Shown in pieces: positions 28,020-38,500 of a DNA stretch of 64,000 nt. The translations under genes and the position numbers were made by a program. The stretch's first letter is position 1, and each line of letters starts with the position of its first letter. The notes beneath the pieces were generated by a model, which saw nothing but the letters and a program-made list of their open reading frames with translations, had not been told where the DNA came from and made no database searches. The stretch is from Rubinisphaera margarita (lineage in GTDB: Bacteria; Planctomycetota; Planctomycetia; Planctomycetales; Planctomycetaceae): assembly GCF_022267515.1 (NCBI RefSeq), contig NZ_JAKFGB010000022.1, forward strand, positions 186,001 to 250,000, in the 5' to 3' direction.

Positions 28020-28688
28020 ATGAATCGCCGTTCGCTCTTCTGCCTCATCGCATTCTCGCTGCTTGCCCTTCCTGCCTTCGCCGCCGATGAGCCCTCGAAC
28101 GAAAATCGGTTTGAGTCATCAATCCAGGCGTTCGAAAAGGCGGACACTGAACACCAGCCGGGGCCAGGAGGAATCGTGTTCGTCGGGTCCTCTTCGATTC
28201 GGATGTGGGACACCGAGAAATGGTTTCCCGAGCAAAACGTCATCAACCGCGGCTTCGGCGGCTCGCAGACCAGCGATGTGCTGCACTTTTTCGACCGCGT
28301 TATCAAGAAGTACGAGCCCAGGACGATCGTCTTCTATTGCGGCGACAATGACATCGCTCATGGCAAGACTACGAAAGAGGTCATCGCCGATTTCCGCACG
28401 TTGATGAAGAACATCCGCCAGACTGTCCCCGGGGCCACGGTGTATTACCTGCCGATCAAGCCGAGTCTGAAACGCTGGGACATGTGGGACGATATGAATT
28501 CGGTCAACCTGAAGGTCCAGAAGATGGCCGAACGACACGACGATCTGGTGTATGTCGACACCGCTACCGTGCTACTCAACGAGCAGGGCGAGCCCCGCGA
28601 CGATGTCTTCGCGAAAGACGGCCTCCATCTGAACGAGACCGGTTACGAACTTTGGACTGATGTGGTGAAGAAGGCGATCAACGAGTAG
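28020..28688 (+). CDS. Secreted SGNH/GDSL-type hydrolase
   Basis: A 222-residue protein with a signal peptide (MNRRSLFCLIAFSLLALPAF, cleavage near AFAAD). SGNH blocks: FVGSSSIRMW (nucleophile around Ser58), GFGGSQTSDV (block II Gly), FYCGDNDIAHG (block III Asn) and DGLHLNETGY (Asp and His of the triad). These enzymes remove acyl or acetyl groups from carbohydrates or lipids; the substrate is unknown. A good AAGGGAT precedes the ATG. The L7/L12-like membrane protein gene follows after 23 bases, probably in the same transcript. Confidence 0.9.
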   Translation: MNRRSLFCLIAFSLLALPAFAADEPSNENRFESSIQAFEKADTEHQPGPGGIVFVGSSSIRMWDTEKWFPEQNVINRGFGGSQTSDVLHFFDRVIKKYEPRTIVFYCGDNDIAHGKTTKEVIADFRTLMKNIRQTVPGATVYYLPIKPSLKRWDMWDDMNSVNLKVQKMAERHDDLVYVDTATVLLNEQGEPRDDVFAKDGLHLNETGYELWTDVVKKAINE

Positions 28689-28711
28689 TCCATCCCAGGA
28701 GAACGCGACGA

Positions 28712-28981
28712 ATGTCAGAAGATCTCACCCCGGCAGACCGTCAGAGAATCGTCGATGCCCTCTACACGGGGCAGAAACTGCAGGCGATCAAGCATTACCG
28801 CGAAGCCACCGGCGTCGGACTCAAAGAGTCGAAAGACTTCATCGATGGTCTGGAACAGACGCTTCGCAAGGAACATCCAGAGCGAATGCAATCCACCACC
28901 TCGGGTTGCTCTTCGACAGCTTCACTGTTGATGATCGTCGTTCTGGCGATCATTGCCGGTGCCTGGGCAATGAGTGCCTGA
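28712..28981 (+). CDS. Small membrane protein with ribosomal L7/L12 C-terminal-like domain
   Basis: An 89-residue protein behind a strong AGGAGA site. Residues ~8-55 (IVDALYTGQKLQAIKHYREATGVGLKESKDFID) match the alpha-beta C-terminal domain of ribosomal protein L7/L12, including the 'GVGLKESK' helix. The C-terminus is a hydrophobic helix (~68-88), so the domain is anchored at the membrane facing the cytoplasm. Stand-alone membrane-tethered versions exist in several phyla; their function is unknown. It follows the SGNH hydrolase. Confidence 0.82.
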   Translation: MSEDLTPADRQRIVDALYTGQKLQAIKHYREATGVGLKESKDFIDGLEQTLRKEHPERMQSTTSGCSSTASLLMIVVLAIIAGAWAMSA

Positions 28982-29358
28982 AGGACGGTCGGAAATCCTC
29001 GATTTTGGAGCGTATTTTCCGGTCCGCTGGAAAAACTGGGAGATCTGGTGTACCCTCGCCGACGATCAGGCAAATGCATGGTTATTTGTTTGATTGTCCC
29101 TCCCTGCACAGATATAGTGGCAGTAGGTCGCACTGCAGCGAGTGTCTCCCGGCACCGTCGACCGTATCTTCTTACGAACGTACATTTGCGCGCAGTGACG
29201 CCGTTGATTTGGTCCCCCGCTGATGATGAACCTCGGGCGTGTCCAGCGACGGATTCCGGCTTCGCTGCGCGGGATACGCTTTTTCGTTCAACGGCTGGAC
29301 GCCGATCCGCGTAATTCTTGTCGGGCAGCCTCCCCGAACGGCTGCAAAGGAACTGATT
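28982..29358. other. Gene-free interval before the DoxX-like gene
   Basis: About 375 bases without a supported gene. No structured RNA motif, tandem repeat or clear terminator stands out. An AAAGGAA site just before the GTG at 29359 belongs to the next gene, whose promoter should lie here. Confidence 0.4.
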
Positions 29359-30597
29359 GTGTCTGATTACGATATCCGAAAGATCAGCGTTGTCGCGATT
29401 GTGGCGCTGGTTGTCGTGCGCCTGGCTATTGGCTGGCAACTGCTCTACGAAGGACTCTGGAAGTTCGACACCCAGAAGACGGCCTCTCCGTGGACGGCCG
29501 AGCCGTATCTGAAGGCTGCTCAGGGGCCGTTTCGCGGCTATTTCCGCAGTCTGACGGGCGATCCGAACGACCTGCGGGATCTCGACTACGCCACCGTTTC
29601 CAACCGGTGGACGACGTGGGCCGAGAGTTTCAAGAACCACTACAACCTCTCCGACAGCCAGAAACGCCGGCTCGACGAGATGGTTTCGGGTGCCAAAGAC
29701 TACCGGGTTGAACTGGCTCAGTTGCCTCCCGGAGTCGCACTCGAAGGCAGCCTCGGGCGGATTCTGACGTTCGATCCGGAACAGAAGCGACTCATTCTCG
29801 ATGGCGAACTGCACATGACGCCTCGGGAAAAGCAGGCGTTGCTCGCTCAGGTGAACTTCACCGAGGGCGTCGATTCCGTGGAGGACATTCAGGATCCGGT
29901 CGTCAAGGAATTCGTGACCCAGGTCCAGCGACTCTACGAGCGTCAGTCGCGGTTGTCCTATAAAGAACAGGCTCTGGCGAGTCTCAAGGGCGATCCGGAA
30001 CTGGCCGGTATTGTCGATAAGAACCAGGCCGGCACGATCGATGGCGAACGACTCGGCAAGCTCGATATCTACAAGAATCGCCTGAATCGGTACGAGCAGA
30101 AGCTCGCCAACGCGAAGACTGATTTCGAATTCGATCATCTCGAATATGACTGGAAAGAAATCCAGCAGATGCGAGCCGAACTGGTCAGTCCGATCCGCCA
30201 GCTCGAATCGGATATGAAATGGCAGGCCGAACGGCTGCTTTCTACTGAACAACTCGCTCGCGGCCCGATTCCGAGTGAATCGTCTCAGCAGCGAAACATC
30301 GATCGTCAGACCATGTGGGCTCTGACAATCATCGGAGCCATGCTGATGGCCGGGTTCCTGACGCGACTGGCCGCACTGGCCGGAGCATTCCTGCTTATGC
30401 AGTTCTACCTGGCCATGCCCCCGTTCCCTGGCTATCCGGAGCCTCCGGGAACGGAACACGCCGTCATTGTGAATAAAGTTTTCATTGAAGTCCTTATTCT
30501 GGCTGCATTTGTGTTTCTCCCTTCCGGTCGCTGGTTCGGAATTGACGCCGTTTTCTCCGGCCTGTTTCAGAAGAAACCTGCGGACGACCATTCCTGA
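29359..30597 (+). CDS. DoxX-like membrane protein with a large soluble insertion
   Basis: A 412-residue protein. I choose GTG 29359 (start SDYDIRKISVVAI) because AAAGGA lies about eight bases upstream; the frame open to 29239 has no ribosome site. The first helix (~8-26) ends in the DoxX-like R-L-x-x-G-W-x-L-L-Y-E-G-L-W-K-F. Then comes a ~270-residue polar, charged, helical region (~40-310; LSDSQKRRLDEMVSG, NRLNRYEQKLANAKTD). The remaining membrane helices (~317-400) carry the usual DoxX block AMLMAGFLTRLAALAGAFLLMQF. DoxX proteins act in quinone or thiol redox at the membrane. The gene precedes a Gfo/Idh/MocA gene by 124 bases and the two may be functionally linked. Confidence 0.82.
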   Translation: MSDYDIRKISVVAIVALVVVRLAIGWQLLYEGLWKFDTQKTASPWTAEPYLKAAQGPFRGYFRSLTGDPNDLRDLDYATVSNRWTTWAESFKNHYNLSDSQKRRLDEMVSGAKDYRVELAQLPPGVALEGSLGRILTFDPEQKRLILDGELHMTPREKQALLAQVNFTEGVDSVEDIQDPVVKEFVTQVQRLYERQSRLSYKEQALASLKGDPELAGIVDKNQAGTIDGERLGKLDIYKNRLNRYEQKLANAKTDFEFDHLEYDWKEIQQMRAELVSPIRQLESDMKWQAERLLSTEQLARGPIPSESSQQRNIDRQTMWALTIIGAMLMAGFLTRLAALAGAFLLMQFYLAMPPFPGYPEPPGTEHAVIVNKVFIEVLILAAFVFLPSGRWFGIDAVFSGLFQKKPADDHS

Positions 30598-30721
30598 CGA
30601 CTCCGGCCGCTTCGGCGGTCGCCCGTCAGATCCAAATTCCATTTGTTGATTCAGAGGCTTTTCCCACGCTGTCGAGATGCTGAAGCGAGGGACCTCCCTT
30701 TTTGCGTAAGAGGTCGAAGAG

Positions 30722-32245
<1,524 letters not shown>

Positions 32246-32604
32246 TCGACTTGCTTATTTAGTCTGTCAGTTGACAATGAATGACTGCAGAGCCGCACGC
32301 GCGAATCTCGCCGTGCGGCTTTCTGTGGATTCGGACCCGGCATCTCCCCAGGATCGCCAGACGAACCCGGATCCGATTGAATACCGGTCAAACAAACGCA
32401 CGTCCGGGAACTCGTAGAGTTTCCTGCTTCGATGGACCCGGGGGTCCCGATCGATCCAGCCGGAGTCACGCAACCGGGAGGGTTGCGCGTCCGCATCGCT
32501 TTCAGAACTCATGCAGTCCCTGAGCACTGCGGATTTCGTTCATCGCGGCTGCGAGCAGCGCTCCCGACTGCGCCCACAGATCAACTCACCTTTCGCGGAA
32601 CGTC
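32246..32604. other. Gene-free interval before the MFS transporter
   Basis: About 360 bases. Short frames occur on both strands but none has domain content or a good ribosome site. A weak hairpin with GCCGCACGCG...CGCCGTGCGGC (about 32290-32322) may end the oxidoreductase transcript. Confidence 0.4.
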
Positions 32605-33900
32605 ATGGCGTCTCAAAAATTTGCACAGCTGATTATCTTCGCCATCGTGGCGATCGACCTGCTCGGGTTCGCCATCGTGCTCCCGCTGCTGCCACGTTAC
32701 GGCGACTATTATCAGGCCGATGAACTCACGCTCGGCATGCTCATGGCCTGTTTTTCAGCCATGCAGTTCCTGTTCGCGCCGTTGTGGGGTCGCCTGTCGG
32801 ACCGCATTGGCCGTCGTCCGGTGCTGCTTGTCGGCCTGGTCGGCTCGACGTTCTTCTATGGCGTGTTCGGCTGGATTTCGACATTTGATGCCAACGAGAT
32901 GTTCCTCGGACTGGCCCCGCTGACATGGCTGTTTCTTTCGCGAATCGGAGCCGGAATTTCCGGAGCCACGATTTCGACCGCTCAGGCATTCATCTCCGAC
33001 AGCACCTCGAAAGCCGATCGCGGCAAGGGAATGGCGTTGATTGGAGCCGCGTTCGGGGTCGGATTCACCTTTGGCCCGCTGATTGGCGCGATGTTCGTGA
33101 GCAGCGATCCTGCGGCGGCTCCCAGTCCGTATCCCGGTTTTGTCGCCTCGGCGATCTCTGGCATGGCACTGGTGATCGCCATTTTTAAGCTGCCGGAATC
33201 GCTGCACGAGGGTTCCCGGCCAGCCGGAGCGCACTGGCTCAATCTGAACGATCTGCGGATCGCGATCGCCCGCCCGACGATTCTGCTGCTGTTATCGACG
33301 ATTTTCGTGGCGACGTTCGCGTTCGCCCAGTTTGAAACGACGCTCCCGTTCATGACCAAACTGATCGGCCTCAGCGATCGCCAGAACTTCTATGTTTTCG
33401 CTTACATCGGACTGCTGCTGACCCTGTTCCAGGGGGGCCTGATTCGCCGACTGATTCCGCGTCTCGGAGAACATCTGACCGGAATTCTCGGCTCGGTCTG
33501 TCTGGCCGTTGGTCTGCTGCTGATTGGCTGGGTCGCCAACGGCGGCTCATTCACGCTGCTCATGGCGGTTCTGCCAGTCAGCGTGCTCGGTTTTGCCGCG
33601 GTGACACCGTCTCTGCAGGCGATGCTCTCGCTGGGAGCCGCCGACAACGAACAGGGCGGCGTTCTCGGGATGGGCCAGAGTATGTCGGCACTGGCCAGAA
33701 TCTGCGGACCGATCGCCGGCTATGCGATGCTCGGTTCGGGGATGCCGCTGATGCCGTATCTGTCAGGGGCGGTGCTGATGCTCGTCGTCGCCGTGCTGAT
33801 TTCTTTCGTCCGCAAGTCCTTTGACCACAGCGCCGATCACTCGCTCACAACTCCCGCTCCCGAGCCCGAAGCGGCCGTCGCGGGTTCTGCTCAGGAATAA
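32605..33900 (+). CDS. MFS transporter, TetA-like drug/H+ antiporter family (DHA1)
   Basis: A 431-residue transporter with twelve hydrophobic segments. Helix 1 includes IDLLGFAIVLPLLPRY. Loop 2-3 carries the MFS A-motif GRLSDRIGRRPVLL. Helix 5 has the antiporter-type SRIGAGISGATISTAQAFI and GAAFGVGFTFGPLIGA (motif C, G-x8-G-x3-GP-x2-GG type). The DHA1 group expels drugs or metabolites using the proton gradient; the substrate here is unknown. It is directly followed by the pseudouridine synthase gene (5-base gap), suggesting one transcript. Confidence 0.92.
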   Translation: MASQKFAQLIIFAIVAIDLLGFAIVLPLLPRYGDYYQADELTLGMLMACFSAMQFLFAPLWGRLSDRIGRRPVLLVGLVGSTFFYGVFGWISTFDANEMFLGLAPLTWLFLSRIGAGISGATISTAQAFISDSTSKADRGKGMALIGAAFGVGFTFGPLIGAMFVSSDPAAAPSPYPGFVASAISGMALVIAIFKLPESLHEGSRPAGAHWLNLNDLRIAIARPTILLLLSTIFVATFAFAQFETTLPFMTKLIGLSDRQNFYVFAYIGLLLTLFQGGLIRRLIPRLGEHLTGILGSVCLAVGLLLIGWVANGGSFTLLMAVLPVSVLGFAAVTPSLQAMLSLGAADNEQGGVLGMGQSMSALARICGPIAGYAMLGSGMPLMPYLSGAVLMLVVAVLISFVRKSFDHSADHSLTTPAPEPEAAVAGSAQE

Positions 33901-33905
33901 TTGTC

Positions 33906-34934
33906 ATGCGTAAAGCCACATCCTCCCGTTCAAAGCGGACCTCCGTCCCGAATCGCCGTCCGTCCAAAGGCCCGGCTCAGCCGCCCGTGGAAGCTCAGGA
34001 TGAGTTCCGGCTGCAGAAGTTCCTGGCCTCGGCTGGCCTGGGATCACGCCGCCAGTGTGAAGACATCATTCGCAGTGGCCGCGTCACGATCGATGGCGAA
34101 CCGGTCAATAACCCGGGCGTGAACGTCGATCCCCACAAGCAGACGATCGAATACGACGGGGAACGGCTCAAGCCACAGCCGATGAAGTATTTCGTCCTGA
34201 ACAAGCCGCGTGGCGTTTTGTGCACCAACCACGATCCCGCCGGCCGACTCCGGGTGGTCGACCTGTTTGAGAAGGAACGGGTCCGTCTGTTTCCCGTGGG
34301 ACGGCTCGATGAAGACAGCGAAGGCCTGCTCATTGTGACCAACGATGGCGACTTCGCGCATCAGCTGGCGCATCCTCGATACCGCATCTACCGCACGTAT
34401 CGCGTGCAGGTGGTCGGGAATCCGACGCCCGACCGCATTCAGCAGCTCAAGGACGGGATGTTTTTCCGCGAAGGAAAATTCAAATTCCTGAATGTCCGAC
34501 GAGCGGGCAAGCAGGGGAAGTCGACGTTTCTCGAGGTGACGCTCGGCGAAGGGCACAACCGCGAAGTTCGACGTCTGTTCGCCCGCATCGGGCACAAAGT
34601 GATGTCGCTGCAGCGGGTCGCGTTCGGTCCGATCAAGCTCGGTAAGCTCAAGGTGGGGGACTATCGGCCGCTTTCAAATGGGGAACTTGACGAATTACGG
34701 GAAATTTTGACCAGAAACCGGAATACGCCGAAGGATTCGACGCGGAAGCCGCGTCCTACTTCAGGCTCGGGGAAGGGCGCTGGAAAAGGTCCGGCCCGAG
34801 CCGGGTCCAAGTCCCGCGGACCTGAAGGGTCGGAGAAGGACTCCGGCTCTCCAAAGAAGCGGATTCGGCGTCCCGGGAAGTCGCCAGCGACGAAATCGGT
34901 GGCGAAAAAAAAGCGGACGTACGTTTTTGATTAA
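33906..34934 (+). CDS. 23S/16S rRNA pseudouridine synthase, RluB/RsuA family
   Basis: A 342-residue enzyme. An S4 RNA-binding domain (~35-85, RLQKFLASAGLGSRRQCE) precedes the catalytic domain (~88-270), whose nucleophilic Asp is in VGRLDEDSEGLL (near residue 134); EGHNREVRRLF and PIKLGKLKVGDYRPL are RsuA/RluB signatures. It isomerises a specific rRNA uridine. The last ~70 residues form a basic Lys/Arg/Ser/Gly tail, as in RluB proteins, that probably adds RNA affinity. Which rRNA site is modified cannot be told from sequence alone. Confidence 0.93.
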   Translation: MRKATSSRSKRTSVPNRRPSKGPAQPPVEAQDEFRLQKFLASAGLGSRRQCEDIIRSGRVTIDGEPVNNPGVNVDPHKQTIEYDGERLKPQPMKYFVLNKPRGVLCTNHDPAGRLRVVDLFEKERVRLFPVGRLDEDSEGLLIVTNDGDFAHQLAHPRYRIYRTYRVQVVGNPTPDRIQQLKDGMFFREGKFKFLNVRRAGKQGKSTFLEVTLGEGHNREVRRLFARIGHKVMSLQRVAFGPIKLGKLKVGDYRPLSNGELDELREILTRNRNTPKDSTRKPRPTSGSGKGAGKGPARAGSKSRGPEGSEKDSGSPKKRIRRPGKSPATKSVAKKKRTYVFD

Positions 34935-35531
34935 AGAACGTCGAACCTGACGAATCTAACGACTCTAGGAAATTTACTGCTTGACGGGACGTTTAAGCAT
35001 GTGAGAATGCGTCAGATTCTGTCTCCACAGCTGTGCAGAGGGTGTATACGTGCAGATGGCTGCCCGTCGATACGGATCCCGAAACCGCACGCCGCTTCGT
35101 GAAGCAGGTTCCTTGTGAGGATTTGAAACCAACTTATTGACACACCTGTACCCCCCGGATAGGTTCAGTTGCGTCACGGAAGTCATGGATAAGCAGGCCA
35201 GAACGTTGCATGGGCCGCAACCGGCTGGCGAATTTCCTGCGACGCTGTCCCCACCTCGGGGCGCAGGATTGAACTCCATGTTTATGGCGTAACGCATCCC
35301 CAATAAGAACGTGCGGTTCGATGATCGAGCCGGGCGCGCTTGCGGATCTTCCAGGTACCAGGCAGATGTCCCCCTGCGGCCACCTTCACGACCCGCGACC
35401 CTGACGATCATCACCCCGACTTCGTCCGACTTGCGCAGATTTGCGCGGTCCATATTCCTGCAATTCGTACCCTCCATCATAGCTCCCGACCCTGGGGCGT
35501 GATGACTCAAACCTCGGAAAGTTGAATCACC
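34935..35531. other. Long gene-free interval upstream of the giant surface protein
   Basis: Nearly 600 bases with no supported gene. One promoter-like pair, TTGACA (35137-35142) and TAGGTT (35160-35165) with 17-base spacing, lies about 370 bases before the giant gene's start; it would give a long leader. Nothing else is evident. The long minus-strand frame that starts inside the giant gene and ends here is an artefact of codon bias. Confidence 0.35.
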
Positions 35532-38500
35532 ATGCGACCGAACTGGCGTAATCTGCTCAATTCCTGGTACGTTCGATCGTTCTCCACATCTGTCGCCGCG
35601 ACTAAATCGCGGGGCACCCGCCGCTCGCCCGTTCCACAACTGGCCCGCCGCCCGCTGAGCCGCCGTCGCGGCACCAAGCGGGACACCGTCCCGGCCAGCG
35701 AAGTCCTTGAAGGCCGCACCCTGCTGGCCGCTCCGGTGATTACGACCAACGGGGGCAACGGATTCTCGATCACGATCGAAGAAGATGCCTGGCGCCATCC
35801 GCTCTATAACCCGGATGTCGATTTCGGCACCAATACGTATCCGCAGAACGGTCAATTGGCGTATTATGATGCCGATCCGATTTACTCCGGCGTGGTTCTC
35901 GAAGACCCAAACAATCCGGGCACCTATCGCAACTATCCCGTTCCCTTGACGTTCCTGAACGCTCGGGATGACGATGGCGACAATATCCGCTGGGATCTGC
36001 CGAACGGTAACAACCCCACGCATGATGGCGACTCGTCGCGGGCGTTCCGCGTGATCGAAGAAGGAGATCGTACGAACGATGATGACTACGCGGCTGTCGT
36101 CGGCTTCGATGGTGGCACCGGTCGATTCTTGTGGGACGTCTTCGCGCTGGACCCGGATGAAGCCGCTTTGATCGTCAACGATCATACGGATTATGGCTTC
36201 GATGGAGGCGGGTACAGTTTCTATACCGGTCGCAGTGCCCCCGAAGACTTCATCCACGCCGCTTACGATGACACCGACAACCTGGCCAACTGGTTCGACG
36301 TCGACGGCGACATGTTCACCGGCACGGACTCTGATGACGGTGGGGACTTCAACTACGAAAACCAGTCCTCTCTCACCGTAACGCCGCGTGCGATCTCCGG
36401 TAACAACGAAATCGACACGATCACGATCACAGTCAACCTGCGGGACATCAACGATGCCCCGTTCATCCCGGTTGACTTCGACGACAGCGTCAACGTGTTC
36501 TATATCTCTGAGCACATCCGGCAGGGTGACTTCGTCGGCGATCTGATTGTCTGGGACGAAGACAACAGCCCCCGGACGCAGCAGAACAACGCCCAGAAGA
36601 ACGACCCGATCCAGCTGTATGAGATCGTCAACAGCCCGAAGGTCGACGTCAACGAGAACGGCTACGACATCAACGATCCGGACCTGTTCGTGATCAGCAC
36701 GAACACCGGACAGATCAGCATCAACCCGCAGATCGATCCGAACCTCTCGGTCGCTCAGGCTGCTCTCCGCAAGTTCCTGAACTACGAGAATCCGGGCGGA
36801 AACGGCGATCCGGCCAGCGACCAGTATTACTTTTACGACTTCTATCGCTACATCGAAGATGACGTAACCGATGACTGGTATCTGCCGCTGCAGGTCCGTG
36901 TCACCGACTTCCGTGACCTGAGTGATCCCCCCTGGGATGGCCGCGTGAACCTGCGTTCGCGTGACACCTACATCTATGTGGGACTGAGCGACGTCAGCGA
37001 ATTCGCTCCGATCGTGCCGGAACTGGAACTCTCGATCGACGAGAGCACGCCGTCGAACAACATCAACAACCGCGTCGTCGGCATCGTCCGCCCCGACCCC
37101 GGCTATGTTGAATCGGCTCCGAACGTCGTGACTGGTACCTACGATCGCGATCAGTTCTATACGTTCGCCATCGATCCGGCCACGAACCCGAATAACGCCT
37201 TCACAATCGTGCCGCAGGTTGATCCAGTCACCGGACTGGCCAAGACCGCCGAAATCCGCGTCAACAATGCCGCGGCAATCAACTACGAAGCGATCACCAC
37301 CTTCACACTCGGCGTGACGGTGACCGATGTCGGGATCAATTCGCAGTCGACCCGTACGACCGTGACGATCAACGTCAACGATCTGAATGAAGCAACGACT
37401 TTCCCGAGCAAGAGCTTCAGTCTGCAGGAAAACAGCCCGACCGGTACCTATATCGGAACGGCCAGCGCCTCGGACGTCGACATCTTCACTTCGGATATCG
37501 TGTACTCGATCACCGACGGGAACCAGGCCGTGATTCTGATCACGTCGAGCAACCGGGCCAAGTTCCAGGCTCTCGTTCCGGATGCCCTGCAGCTCGGCGA
37601 CACGCTGACCTTCCAGGGAATCTTCCGGCTCGATACGAGTACCGGTGATCTGTTCGTCTCGAACAACATCAGCAATAACTACAAGCTGAACGGCGCAAAT
37701 CGGACAACCGATCTCTCCGGCGTCGATCCTCAGATGTTCCTCGACTTCGAACAGACCCCGAACTTCAACCTGACAATGCGGGCGGAAGATCAGGGCAACC
37801 CGGATCCGTCTCACTCCTTCGCTGATGCCAGCGTGCAGATCAATCTGACGAACATCATCGAAGGAACGCCGACCGTTAACGATCACACGTTCCAGGTCAA
37901 CGAGAACACGCCTAACGGCAACCTCGTTGGCAACGTGATCGCAACTCGCGGTCAGGATTCGACCCAGCCGCTGGTTTACACCATCGTGGGCGGAAACGTG
38001 GGCAACACATTTGCACTCAACCAGAACACGGGGGCCCTCACCGTAGCCGCGACTGGAAATCTCGATTTCGAGACCCGAACGTCGTACATGCTGCGAGTCC
38101 GCGTGGCCGACTCGTCGAATACCGCTCTGTTCGATGAAGCCTTCGTGACTGTAAACGTTCGCAACATCAGCGAGCCGGTCAACATCACGGCCAATCAGGT
38201 CTTCACGGTCGACGAGAACGCTCCGACGAGCACTTCGGTCGGTACCGTGGCGATCACCGACAGCGATGTCGGGCAGACTTACACCTATGCTCTGCTCGGC
38301 GGCAACATCGGTGGCACGTTCGCCATCAATGCCGCGACTGGGGAAATCACCGTCGCCACCAACAACGTGCTCGACTTCGAAACGAACCCGACCTTCACGC
38401 TGACCGTTCGAGTGAGCGACAGCGGGAACCCGTCGTTCTCGGATACCGAGACGGTGACCATCAACCTGAACGACATCGAGCCCGAGCCGCCGAATATTCA

